Positions 37,755-46,502 of a stretch of DNA of 64,000 nt are shown here, piece after piece. The position numbers were made by a program, and so were the translations under genes. Numbering within the stretch: the stretch's first letter is position 1; every line of letters begins with the position of its first letter. The notes under the pieces were generated by a model that ran no database searches, was not told the origin of the DNA, and worked only from the letters and a program-made list of their open reading frames with translations. The stretch is from an uncultured Rikenellaceae bacterium (GTDB taxonomy: Bacteria > Bacteroidota > Bacteroidia > Bacteroidales > Rikenellaceae): contig CAMQVY010000001.1 in NCBI GenBank assembly GCA_947038405.1, positions 124,001 to 188,000 on the forward strand, read 5' to 3'.

Positions 37755-38654
37755 TTAAATATAATTTTCAGGGACTATTTGAGCTTGCTCTATATTTAGT
37801 TGTTTATTTTTTGCTCTGAAATGTGATGGTGTCACTGCATACTGTTTCTTAAATAGTTTAATGAAGTGAGATGTGTTAGTAAAGCTACACTCATTGCTTA
37901 TTTCAGAAATAGATTTATTTGTAGATATTAAAAGTAGTCTAGTGTGAGCTAATCTTTGATTTATGAACCACTTATGTGGTGAATCGTGGAAGTACTCTTT
38001 AAACTCTTTTTTGAATGTAGTTAAACTTTTATTACAAATAGAAGCTAACTCCTCAATCGATAAGTTATTGAAGATATTATTTTGAATAACTTGTTCAAAA
38101 TTAATCTTGCACATATCATTATTGTTTAGAAGTTTATTTTTAATACAACATTCTTTATTAGAGATGATTAGATATATTAACTCTGTCATTTTTAGTATTT
38201 CACCCGTGTAATCGACATTAAAGACGTTATCCTTAATATACTGGCTTACAGAGTTGAAGAATACAGCTAAGTTGCTCCAGCTTTTACATATAATGTAGTT
38301 TGTGTCAGAACACTTTTCACACATATGGTTGTTCTCAATCTCTAATTTGAAAGTTAAGCTGAGGTCATTAAGAATTTTATTAAGCTGTTCTGGAGAGTAT
38401 AAAAATAAAATCTCTTCAAACTCATTATCTATATCAGACGTGTTCTCTAAGTAGTGTTGTCCTGCATTTAGATAAAACATCTCACCTTTATTAATAATAT
38501 GTCTTTGGTTGTTACTGTAAATATATTTAGCCCCTTTTGTTACATAACCAATGCAATATTTTGGCATAATTTGTAATCTTATACCATTATTGGTTACCTG
38601 ATTATATTTTATAATCATTGGTTGTCTGGTACTAGTTTCAGCATTTATATTCAT
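37755..38654 (-). CDS. AraC-family transcriptional regulator
   Basis: A 299-residue protein. Residues 1-110 resemble an AraC sensor cupin (GEMFYLNAGQHYLEN). The middle has a cysteine group, CEKCSD with more cysteines at CKS and CC, whose use is unknown. Residues 200-290 hold two helix-turn-helix units: LSIEELASICNKSLTTFKKE and SISEISNECSFTNTSHFIKLFK, the second ending in the usual F-K-K-x-x-x-x-T-P-x-x-F/H-R. It faces away from bioA across a 277-base spacer with a palindrome. Target and ligand unknown. Confidence 0.9.
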   Translation of the reverse strand: MNINAETSTRQPMIIKYNQVTNNGIRLQIMPKYCIGYVTKGAKYIYSNNQRHIINKGEMFYLNAGQHYLENTSDIDNEFEEILFLYSPEQLNKILNDLSLTFKLEIENNHMCEKCSDTNYIICKSWSNLAVFFNSVSQYIKDNVFNVDYTGEILKMTELIYLIISNKECCIKNKLLNNNDMCKINFEQVIQNNIFNNLSIEELASICNKSLTTFKKEFKEYFHDSPHKWFINQRLAHTRLLLISTNKSISEISNECSFTNTSHFIKLFKKQYAVTPSHFRAKNKQLNIEQAQIVPENYI

Positions 38655-38931
38655 AGTTTAAAATGTTAAATTAACAATATAGGTCGTTGTATATTGGAGT
38701 ATAGCATTTGCTTAACCTTCTAGATATTGTAAATATACAATATTTTATTCTCAACTCAAGATAAAATATCCATAAATATAATTATTTTATTTAAAAATGC
38801 ACCATAAAGTAACATATTGTCTATAATATTGGGATCAATAATACATTGTATATAGTGATGTGTGTCTGTTTGTTATAGTTTTTTAACTCATATGTAGTAT
38901 ATTTGTACTCTTAATATTTAGTGTATAAAAA
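38655..38931. promoter_or_regulatory. AraC regulator / bioA spacer: palindrome and -7 box
   Basis: ATATTGTA-AATA-TACAATAT (38724-38743) is a perfect 8-bp-arm palindrome and a possible operator, 70 bases before the regulator start. TATATTTG at 38898-38905 is a full -7 box for bioA, 27 bases before its ATG. The rest is AT-rich without other structure. Confidence 0.45.
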
Positions 38932-40236
38932 ATGAAAGAGTCAACTATAAATAACTTGTTAAATTTTGATAAAGATCATATTTGGCATCCATATACATCA
39001 ATGAAAGAGCCATTGCCAGTCTATTTGGTCGAGTCGGCAGATGGTGCTCTTTTAAAACTTGGTAGTGGAGAAGAACTTATTGATGGGATGTCCTCTTGGT
39101 GGTGCGTGATACATGGATATAATAATCCAAGGCTTAATCAAGCATTGAGAGATCAAGTCGATAAAATGGCTCATGTTATGTTTGGAGGTATTACTCATAT
39201 CCCCGCAATTGAGTTGTCTAAGAAGTTAATTAGGATGACTCCGATTGGTCTTGAAAGGGTCTTTTTTGCAGACTCTGGATCAGTGTCTGTTGAAGTTGCA
39301 ATTAAAATGGCACTTCAATACTCAATATCGAGAGGTCGAGTTAGTCGAAATAAAGTTGCTACAATTAGTGGAGGATACCATGGTGATACATGGCATGCAA
39401 TGTCTGTTTGTGACCCTGTTGGTGGTATGCACTCTCTATATAATGGTCGATTGCCAATTCAATACTTTGCGCCACGTCCAACTGTTGAGTTTGGAGCAGA
39501 GTGGTGTGATGATGATTTTTCACCGATGAAGAAGTTGATATATGAGCACCATGAAGAGCTTGCAGCTGTAATTGTAGAGCCTATTGTTCAGGGTGCAGGA
39601 GGAATGTGGATGTACCATCCTGAATACCTTAAAAAGTTATCAGCATTGTGCACGAGTTATGATATTCTACTTATTGTTGATGAAATTGCAACAGGATTTG
39701 GTCGTACAGGAAAGATGTTTGCATCTGAATGGAGTGGGGTAGTGCCCGATATCATGTGCGTAGGGAAGGCGATTACTGGGGGATATATGAGCTTTGCAGC
39801 GACATTAGCTACAGCAAAAGTTGCTGATGTTATATCTAGTGGAGATCCATCTGAGATAATGCACGGACCAACTTTCATGGCTAACCCATTAGCTTGTGCA
39901 GTTGCAAATGAATCGCTCGCAATGCTTGAAGAGGCATCGCCTTTACTTAGAATCAAGGAGATTGAGTCTATAATGCGTGATGAGTTATCTAAGGCTGAAG
40001 GGTGTACTAATATTAAAAATATACGAGTTTTGGGGGCGATAGGTGTACTTGAGACACATAGTCCAGTAGATATGGCTAGATGTCAAGAGGAGTTCGTTAA
40101 AAGAGGTGTGTGGGTTCGACCATTTGGACGATTGATATATATAATGCCTCAATATATTATAACAAACGATCAATTAATTAAATTATGTAGGGCATTAGTT
40201 GCAGTTGCGAATATTGATGATGTATTTAAGAAGTAG
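38932..40236 (+). CDS. bioA: Adenosylmethionine-8-amino-7-oxononanoate aminotransferase
   Basis: Makes 7,8-diaminononanoate in biotin synthesis, using SAM as amino donor. The 434-residue protein has HIWHPYTSMKEPLP and DGMSSWWCVIHGYNN near the start (substrate and SAM pocket, with the double Trp), DSGSVSVEVAIKMALQY (PLP phosphate), LIVDEIATGFGRTGKMFA (Asp) and CVGKAITGGYM with the Schiff-base lysine. The first residues and the WW pair separate BioA from other class III transaminases. No other bio genes are adjacent. Biotin is needed by the decarboxylase at the left end of the window. Confidence 0.94.
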   Translation: MKESTINNLLNFDKDHIWHPYTSMKEPLPVYLVESADGALLKLGSGEELIDGMSSWWCVIHGYNNPRLNQALRDQVDKMAHVMFGGITHIPAIELSKKLIRMTPIGLERVFFADSGSVSVEVAIKMALQYSISRGRVSRNKVATISGGYHGDTWHAMSVCDPVGGMHSLYNGRLPIQYFAPRPTVEFGAEWCDDDFSPMKKLIYEHHEELAAVIVEPIVQGAGGMWMYHPEYLKKLSALCTSYDILLIVDEIATGFGRTGKMFASEWSGVVPDIMCVGKAITGGYMSFAATLATAKVADVISSGDPSEIMHGPTFMANPLACAVANESLAMLEEASPLLRIKEIESIMRDELSKAEGCTNIKNIRVLGAIGVLETHSPVDMARCQEEFVKRGVWVRPFGRLIYIMPQYIITNDQLIKLCRALVAVANIDDVFKK

Positions 40237-40285
40237 AGCATAATTTCTCTATTTTGACTATTGAGACTAATTTAGGCTTTTGTCG

Positions 40286-41290
40286 TTAGATGTTCATGTT
40301 TGCATAAATAGAGAGAAGTATTATAACTATATATATGATTAAAAATAGTTTACTTCTGTTATTTTGTATAAATAGTGAGGATATTAATATAGCTAATGGA
40401 ATCGCTAATACTGAAACTAATGATGTTGGATTTGTTGATAGCTGAAGTGTTGGTAATGTTAAGATCCCAAGAGAATATAGTACCATAAGTACGTACATTG
40501 GTGGGGTTTGTTGCAGCTCTTTATTCTTTATACTGTATATAACTGCAGCTATTACAGAGGTGATGATTGTTATCAGGAATATAATTGTTGAGTATAGGGC
40601 ATAACTTCCTGTCATTACATGCTCTGTCAAATGTCTATAACCCCATCCACTGCATACACTAGATATATTGTCGAAAACCGTACTAAATGGGTAGTTAAGT
40701 GCCCAAAGTATATAACTGTATAGTAGTATTGGGAGTATGTATCCACCAATAGATGTTATTAACTCATTTACTGACCTCTTAAATATCATACAAGAGATAA
40801 ATATTAAAGGGAATATAAATATTGCTTGAGGTATTAGTAGTGGGGTGACTCCCATTAATACACCTGCAGTAAATAGGTAGTGGAAATTACTCCTTTTTGT
40901 ATTAAAGGATATTAATAATCTATTTAGTGACAGTATAACTAGCAGTGAAGTTAGAGCCTCAATTACATTATTTTGATCTGTAAAAAATGATGTACTAAAT
41001 ACTATGTAGAAGATTAATGGATATAAACTCTTGTATGAGAATAACTCTTTAGCTATTGACAATCTAGTGAGTACAATGCCTCCTATTAGATATAGGAGAA
41101 TAGAAAATTTATTCACTAAATAGAAAGAGTTTCCAAATAGTTGGTGTAGTTGTTGCGACGCTACACCATAAGTATTATCTAATATGAGTGTTGAGTCTAT
41201 ATATATGTGCCTAAAAATAGAAGCCACAACTATTAATAGTGTTGGATATATTACTAATAGTTGTGGTCTTTTACTAATATCTAATCTCAT
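40286..41290 (-). CDS. Polytopic membrane protein of unknown function
   Basis: A 334-residue protein, almost entirely hydrophobic with about nine or ten membrane helices and short loops. It has no motif that I can assign. The general look resembles the DUF6427 membrane proteins of Bacteroidota, but I am not sure of that. It lies 38 bases after purD on the same strand and may be the last gene of the metY-metX-purD transcript. Confidence 0.65.
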   Translation of the reverse strand: MRLDISKRPQLLVIYPTLLIVVASIFRHIYIDSTLILDNTYGVASQQLHQLFGNSFYLVNKFSILLYLIGGIVLTRLSIAKELFSYKSLYPLIFYIVFSTSFFTDQNNVIEALTSLLVILSLNRLLISFNTKRSNFHYLFTAGVLMGVTPLLIPQAIFIFPLIFISCMIFKRSVNELITSIGGYILPILLYSYILWALNYPFSTVFDNISSVCSGWGYRHLTEHVMTGSYALYSTIIFLITIITSVIAAVIYSIKNKELQQTPPMYVLMVLYSLGILTLPTLQLSTNPTSLVSVLAIPLAILISSLFIQNNRSKLFLIIYIVIILLSIYANMNI

Positions 41291-41328
41291 AGTAGATATT
41301 TATACTTCAATTAATGTTTGTTGAGAGT

Positions 41329-42621
41329 CTATTTGATAAGATCTGCTCCAATATCTTTTCTGAAATATTTGCCTTCGTATTTTATGTTTTCTATTGTTTT
41401 GAAACTCTCGTCTATCGCCTCTTGGATCGTATCTCCAAATGATGTAACAGCTAGTACTCTACCACCATTTGTAACAATATCAGCTCCTTTTTTAGCTGTT
41501 CCAGCGTGGAATATGATACTATTAGTTTCACTATCTAATCCCGTTATAACATCACCCTTTTTGTACTCTTCAGGGTAGCCACCAGCAACACATACAACTG
41601 TTGTTGCAACTTTATCTGTTATAATTAATTCATGTTTATCAATAGTGTCAAATGTAATAGCTTCAAATAGGTCGATTATATCAGATTCTATTCTAGGGAT
41701 AACAACCTCTGTCTCTGGGTCACCCATTCTTACGTTATACTCAATAACGTATGGCTCGCCTGCGTCGTTCATCAATCCAATAAATACGAAACCTTTGTAT
41801 GTTATTTTGTCCTCTACGAATCCCTTGATAGTAGGCTCAACTATTCTAGTTCTCACCTTCTCCATAAACTCTTCATCTGCAAAAGGTACAGGAGAGACAG
41901 CACCCATTCCACCTGTATTCAGACCAGCATCACCCTCTCCAATTCTCTTGTAATCCTTGGCTTCAGGTAATATTTTGTAGTTTACACCATCTGTTGCAAC
42001 AAATACAGAGCACTCAATACCTTTAAGGAATTGCTCAATAACAACAGTATTACCAGCTGTTCCGAACTTACCATTTATCATACATGCTAGCTCTGTTTTA
42101 GCTTCCTCTGCATCCTCAAGAATAACGACACCTTTACCTGCTGCCAATCCATCCGCTTTTAATACGTATGGTGCATTTAGTTCATCAATAAAGGCATAAC
42201 CCTCTTCAAGGTTGTGTTTAGTGAAGCTTTTATATGCTGCTGTTGGGATCTTATGTCGTATCATAAAGTCTTTAGCAAACTCTTTACTTCCTTCGAGTTT
42301 AGCACCTAGGCGTGATGGTCCGATAATTGGAACGTGGTGAATATCATTATCATCTTGAAAATAGTCATAAATACCATTAACAAGAGGGTCTTCAGGTCCT
42401 ACAATAACCAGATTAATATTATTAAGTAGAACAAACTGCTTAATACTACCAAAGTTACTTGGTTGCACATCAACATTAATACCCAAACAAGATGTTCCTG
42501 CATTTCCTGGTGCTATAAATAACTTTTGAAGTTTTGGACTTTGAGCTATTTTCCATGCCAATGCGTGTTCTCTTCCTCCCGAACCTAAAAGTAAAACATT
42601 AACTTTTTCTGGTAATTTCAT
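41329..42621 (-). CDS. purD: Phosphoribosylamine-glycine ligase
   Basis: Second step of purine synthesis, ATP-grasp fold. The 430-residue protein starts with NVLLLGSGGREHALAWKIAQ and has VGPEDPLVNGI, APYVLKADGLAAGKGVVI (ATP loop), KIGEGDAGLNTGGMGAVSP-like substrate region (GLNTGGMGAVSP) and EYNVRMGDPETEVV (metal ligands). All fit PurD. It follows metX by eight bases, an unusual company for a purine gene. Confidence 0.95.
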   Translation of the reverse strand: MKLPEKVNVLLLGSGGREHALAWKIAQSPKLQKLFIAPGNAGTSCLGINVDVQPSNFGSIKQFVLLNNINLVIVGPEDPLVNGIYDYFQDDNDIHHVPIIGPSRLGAKLEGSKEFAKDFMIRHKIPTAAYKSFTKHNLEEGYAFIDELNAPYVLKADGLAAGKGVVILEDAEEAKTELACMINGKFGTAGNTVVIEQFLKGIECSVFVATDGVNYKILPEAKDYKRIGEGDAGLNTGGMGAVSPVPFADEEFMEKVRTRIVEPTIKGFVEDKITYKGFVFIGLMNDAGEPYVIEYNVRMGDPETEVVIPRIESDIIDLFEAITFDTIDKHELIITDKVATTVVCVAGGYPEEYKKGDVITGLDSETNSIIFHAGTAKKGADIVTNGGRVLAVTSFGDTIQEAIDESFKTIENIKYEGKYFRKDIGADLIK

Positions 42622-42629
42622 AATTATGC

Positions 42630-43640
42630 TTAGTTAATAAATGGTATTAATATTGAGTTTAATTTTGCGTATTCTACTAAAAAGCCATCATGACCAAACT
42701 CTGAACTTAAGAGTTGTATTGTGGCATTTGGTATATGTTTGTATAAAAAAATCTGTTCACTTACAGGGAATATAATGTCGGTAGATATACCTACTACCAT
42801 CGTTTTACACTCTATTTGAGATAGCGCACTCTCAACTCCACCTCGCCCTCTTCCGACGTTGTGAGAGTCTAATACCTGCGTTAATATTCGGTATGAGTAT
42901 GCGTTAAATCTGCTACATAGCTTCTCTCCTTGATACTGTTGATATGTTGATGCTCTAAACCCAGAGACCTTATCATTGTCTTCTATCTCTTGTTGTGTTG
43001 CATTGTATGCGTTAGAACCTCTATAACTTAGCAGTCCAATTGATCTAGCTACTTTCATTCCATTACTTCCTGCATTGCAGTCAGCGTCTCCATAGCTTGG
43101 ATCGCACTCTATTGCCATTCTTTGCGACTCATTAAATGCAATTACCCATGGTTGGTTTTTTGCCGAGGTTGCAATAAGCACTAATTTATCTGTAAATTTA
43201 GGATACATTAGTGCCATCTCCATCGCTTGATACCCTCCAATTGAACTACCAATAATTGCTTTTACATTACTGATGTTTAGGTGTTGAGCTAATATATAGT
43301 GAGCATTGGCAATATCTCTAACAGTTATGAATGGAAAAGTGTCGTAATATGGTTCACCTGTATTTGGATTTTCACTTAAAGGTCCAGTTGAGCCATAGTG
43401 TGATCCTATGATATTTGCACAGATCATAAAGTGTTTTTGTGGGTTTAAAAACCCATCTTCACATATTACATTTGGCCACCAATCATCGACTTCAGAGTTT
43501 GCCGTTAGTGCATGACAAATCCAGATGGCATTATCGCCATCGAACTCGCCGTATGTACTATAGGCAATTGTAATTTGCGCAAGTACATCACCACTCTCCA
43601 GCTTAAAAGGGAGGTTATGTGTATAGTATTTAATTGGCAT
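42630..43640 (-). CDS. metX: Homoserine O-acetyltransferase
   Basis: Acetylates homoserine for methionine synthesis. The 336-residue alpha/beta hydrolase has CHALTANSEVDDWW, GSTGPLSENPNTGEPY (substrate loop), the nucleophile S133 in GSSIGGYQAME, Asp in GISTDIIFPVSEQ and His in EFGHDGFLVE. Slightly shorter than many MetX proteins. Some MetX-like proteins are succinyltransferases and this cannot be settled by eye. It is ten bases behind metY, the enzyme that uses its product. Confidence 0.93.
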   Translation of the reverse strand: MPIKYYTHNLPFKLESGDVLAQITIAYSTYGEFDGDNAIWICHALTANSEVDDWWPNVICEDGFLNPQKHFMICANIIGSHYGSTGPLSENPNTGEPYYDTFPFITVRDIANAHYILAQHLNISNVKAIIGSSIGGYQAMEMALMYPKFTDKLVLIATSAKNQPWVIAFNESQRMAIECDPSYGDADCNAGSNGMKVARSIGLLSYRGSNAYNATQQEIEDNDKVSGFRASTYQQYQGEKLCSRFNAYSYRILTQVLDSHNVGRGRGGVESALSQIECKTMVVGISTDIIFPVSEQIFLYKHIPNATIQLLSSEFGHDGFLVEYAKLNSILIPFIN

Positions 43641-43650
43641 TTATTATATT

Positions 43651-44946
43651 TTAGCAAGATTTAATCGCTTCAAAAGCGGTTTCAAAATCTCTTTTTAAAT
43701 CATCAATATGCTCAATACCAACAGAGATTCGCAACATAGTCTCTGCGATACCAGCTCTATTTAGATCCTCTGCACTAAGTTGTTGGTGTGTTGTAGCTGC
43801 GGGTTGTATTATTAGAGTTTTTGTATCTCCAACATTTGCAACATGAGATACAAGTGTTAATGAGTCAACAAATTTAATAGCCTTTTCTTTGTCACCTTTC
43901 AGCGTAATTGAGAGGATACAACCGTAACCATTTGTTAGATATTTTTGTGCTTTTTCGTGAGATTCATGGTTTTTAAGACCTGGGTAGTTTACACTCTCAA
44001 CCATTGGATGTGAGTCAAAATACTCTGCAAGTTTCATTGCATTTTGTGCCTCCCTCTCTACTCTAAGAGATAGAGTTTCTAGCCCTTGGATCAGTAGAAA
44101 TGAGTTAAACGGAGATGCACATGGACCAAGGTCTCTCATCCCTTCGACTCTACATCTTATAATAAATGCTAGGTTTCCAAAGCTTTCAGACATTACAATT
44201 CCGTGGTAGCTGTGCGACGGCTCGCTTATCATAGGGAACTTTCCGTTATTCCAATCGAATTTACCTGCATCTGTAATCACTCCTCCCATAGCGGTACCAT
44301 GTCCTCCGATCCATTTTGTTGCAGACTCTACGATAATATCTGCGCCCCAGCTGATTGGTTTACATAATGCACCACAAGCACCAAATGTATTATCAACAAT
44401 AAAAGGTATTCCGTTGTCGTGTGCAACTTTAGCAAGTGCTTCAAAATCTGCTATACAAAAGTTTGAATTGCTAATACTCTCGACATATATTGCTTTTGTA
44501 TTTTCGTCAATAAGTTCTGCGAAAGATTCAGGATTAATGTCTTTAGTGAACTTACACTCTATTCCAAAACTTGCAAAAGTGTGTTTAAATTGGTTGTATG
44601 TCCCTCCGTAAAGGAATGGGCTAGAAATAAAATTATCTCCACATTTAGCAATATTAGTAATTGCAATCAGTTGAGCTGAGTGTCCTGAAGCTGTTGCAAG
44701 AGCAGCGACACCACCATTAAGGGCAGCGACACGTTTCTCAAAAACATCTGTCGTTGGATTTTGAAGTCGCGTATATATATTTCCAAACTCTTTAAGAGCA
44801 AATAGGTTAGCTCCATGTTCTGCGCTACGAAAAACGTATGACGAGCTCATGTATAGAGGTACAGTTCTCGATAGAGTAACTGGATCTGGAATTTGGCCTG
44901 CGTGTACTTGCAATGTATCAAAATGTAGTAACTCTTCGTTTATCAT
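43651..44946 (-). CDS. metY: O-acetylhomoserine sulfhydrylase
   Basis: PLP enzyme making homocysteine from O-acetylhomoserine and sulfide. The 431-residue length and the segments SSYVFRSAEHGANLFAL, YTRLQNPTTDVFEKR, FIVDNTFGACGALCKPISWG and VESATKWIGGHGTAMGG (Schiff-base lysine) match MetY rather than the shorter cystathionine synthases. It heads the metY-metX-purD transcript. TAGCTTTG on the minus strand (44982-44989) is the likely -7 box. I see no SAM riboswitch upstream. Confidence 0.94.
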   Translation of the reverse strand: MINEELLHFDTLQVHAGQIPDPVTLSRTVPLYMSSSYVFRSAEHGANLFALKEFGNIYTRLQNPTTDVFEKRVAALNGGVAALATASGHSAQLIAITNIAKCGDNFISSPFLYGGTYNQFKHTFASFGIECKFTKDINPESFAELIDENTKAIYVESISNSNFCIADFEALAKVAHDNGIPFIVDNTFGACGALCKPISWGADIIVESATKWIGGHGTAMGGVITDAGKFDWNNGKFPMISEPSHSYHGIVMSESFGNLAFIIRCRVEGMRDLGPCASPFNSFLLIQGLETLSLRVEREAQNAMKLAEYFDSHPMVESVNYPGLKNHESHEKAQKYLTNGYGCILSITLKGDKEKAIKFVDSLTLVSHVANVGDTKTLIIQPAATTHQQLSAEDLNRAGIAETMLRISVGIEHIDDLKRDFETAFEAIKSC

Positions 44947-44981
44947 AGTATCAGATGTTTAATAGATAATTTATATCCCTA

Positions 44982-44989
44982 CAAAGCTA
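44982..44989 (-). promoter_or_regulatory. -7 box for metY-metX-purD
   Basis: TAGCTTTG on the minus strand matches TAnnTTTG, 36 bases before the metY start. Confidence 0.5.
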
Positions 44990-45044
44990 CAATTTTTAAC
45001 ACAAATTGCAAAATCAAACCAACAAAAGAGAACTAAGTTTCAGA

Positions 45045-45106
45045 AGAAATTTAATGATAGATTTTAAAGTTTAGTTAAATTTATTTGAAAACTTCGTTTT
45101 CTTCCA
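45045..45106. repeat. Degenerate AT module of the dispersed repeat
   Basis: TTTAATGATAG, AAAGTTTAGTTAAATTTATTTGAAAAC and TTCGTTTTCTTCC follow the order of the AT module at 91-130 and at 46404-46441. The GC-rich part is missing. It lies between divergent promoters. Confidence 0.55.
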
Positions 45107-45117
45107 TGAGATTACTG

Positions 45118-45125
45118 TATATTTG
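45118..45125 (+). promoter_or_regulatory. -7 box for the DUF4924-ung transcript
   Basis: TATATTTG matches TAnnTTTG, 34 bases before the DUF4924 start. Confidence 0.5.
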
Positions 45126-45158
45126 TGGGGTAGTTAGGAACTTAAAAAAGAGAGAATC

Positions 45159-45710
45159 ATGTACATTGCAATTGAAAAGAGACGAGAGAATATCGCAGAA
45201 TACATACTATATTTATGGCAACTTGAAGATCTTTTACGCGCACTTCAGATGAGTCCAGAGGCGATATATTCGCAGTTGGTAAAGCCACAAAATTTGACGC
45301 CAGATAAAGAGCAAGAGCTTTTGATATGGTATATGGGTATCGTAAACTTGTTGAAGGAGGAGAAGAAGGAGGAGCATGGGCATTTGCTACATACACTTCA
45401 TTTGATTGGAGATCTACACAACCAACATTTACAGTTGATGCAACTTCCAATAGGAGCTAATTATAGGGCTGTTTATACGAAACTTCAACCTGAGTTACCT
45501 CGTTTGAGAGAGTTATTATCTGCAACGGAGATGTCTGATATTGAGTTGTGTTTCAGAGCTTTGTATGCTGTAATGTTGTATCGAATAAAAGGTGAGAAAA
45601 AAGGATCTATTGATGATGTTATTGAGGTTGTCTCTCCAGTTATTGCAGAGTTAGTAAAGATATATATTCAAGTAGAGAAAGGTGAGGTTGACCTGTATAA
45701 GGAGTCGTAG
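45159..45710 (+). CDS. DUF4924-type helical protein
   Basis: A 183-residue, helix-rich, cytoplasmic-looking protein without a signal peptide. It starts MYIAIEKRRENIAEYILYLW and has HLLHTLHLIGDLHNQHLQLM in the middle, which I recall as DUF4924, a Bacteroidota family of unknown function. The histidine-rich middle helix might bind a metal, an untested inference. It abuts ung with no gap, so the two are probably cotranscribed. Confidence 0.75.
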   Translation: MYIAIEKRRENIAEYILYLWQLEDLLRALQMSPEAIYSQLVKPQNLTPDKEQELLIWYMGIVNLLKEEKKEEHGHLLHTLHLIGDLHNQHLQLMQLPIGANYRAVYTKLQPELPRLRELLSATEMSDIELCFRALYAVMLYRIKGEKKGSIDDVIEVVSPVIAELVKIYIQVEKGEVDLYKES

Positions 45711-45713
45711 GTG

Positions 45714-46376
45714 ATGGAGGTTGAAATTGCGAAAGAGTGGAGAGATCTGCTTGGAGATGAGTTCGAGAGAGAGTATTTTAAGGAGCTTATTGATTTTGTT
45801 GGTTTAGAGTATAGTCAATACACAATTTACCCTAAGGAGTCTAACATTTTTAGAGCTTTCGACAAGTGTTCTCCCCAGGATGTAAAGGTTGTTATTATAG
45901 GTCAAGATCCATACCATGGAGAGGGGCAGGCGAATGGATTGAGTTTTTCTGTTGCAGAGGATATTCCGCTTCCACCATCTTTACGTAATATTTTCAAAGA
46001 GATTAATAGTGATTTGAACACCCCAATTCCTTCTACTGGAGAGCTTGATAGATGGGCAGAGCAGGGTGTATTGCTATTAAACTCTGTACTTACAGTTAGG
46101 CAGAATAGTGCTGGATCTCATGCGAAAAAAGGGTGGGAGATCTTTACTGATTCCGTTGTTAGGAGAGTGGCCGAGCATAATAATGGTGTTGTATATATGT
46201 TGTGGGGAGCTTATGCTCAGAAGAAAGCAGCTTTTGTAGACGCAGAGGCAAATTGCATATTAAAGAGCGTGCATCCGTCACCACTATCATCTTATAGAGG
46301 CTTTTTTGGGTGTAAACACTTTTCAAAAGCTAATGAGTATCTACAATCTATGGGTAAGTTGCCTATCATTTGGTAA
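45714..46376 (+). CDS. ung: Uracil-DNA glycosylase
   Basis: Removes uracil from DNA. The 220-residue family I enzyme has the water-activating loop GQDPYHGEGQANGLSFSV (catalytic Asp and His region), LLLNSVLTVR, MLWGAYAQKK and HPSPLSSYRGFFGCKHFSKA (leucine loop with catalytic His). ATG at 45714 or GTG at 45711 are both possible; AAGGAG just upstream is a rare clear ribosome-binding sequence here and does not decide between them. Confidence 0.95.
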   Translation: MEVEIAKEWRDLLGDEFEREYFKELIDFVGLEYSQYTIYPKESNIFRAFDKCSPQDVKVVIIGQDPYHGEGQANGLSFSVAEDIPLPPSLRNIFKEINSDLNTPIPSTGELDRWAEQGVLLLNSVLTVRQNSAGSHAKKGWEIFTDSVVRRVAEHNNGVVYMLWGAYAQKKAAFVDAEANCILKSVHPSPLSSYRGFFGCKHFSKANEYLQSMGKLPIIW

Positions 46377-46386
46377 AATAAAGTAG

Positions 46387-46446
46387 GAAAACGCAGTTTT
46401 CAAAAAAGTTTAATGAAACTTCTTTGAAAACTGCGTTTTCTTATTT
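46387..46446 (+). terminator. 25-bp hairpin terminator after ung, AT module of the repeat family
   Basis: Arms 46387-46411 and 46416-46440 pair over 25 positions with one mismatch around the loop AATG. The left arm begins GAAAACGCAGTTTTCAAA. The inner part AAAGTTTAATGAAACTTC is the AT module shared with the copies at 91-130, 236-285 and 14225-14260. TTATTTG follows. It should terminate ung and shows the structure that the module forms when intact. Confidence 0.85.
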
Positions 46447-46502
46447 GAGTTTGAAAAAAAACATTTAACTTTACATCTTTAAGAGATAAAAATAAAATAA
46501 TT

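Noticed and set aside
44947-45158. SAM riboswitch upstream of metY
   Set aside because: No SAM-I or SAM-II/SAH-like stem set is visible; only a -7 box and a degenerate repeat module.
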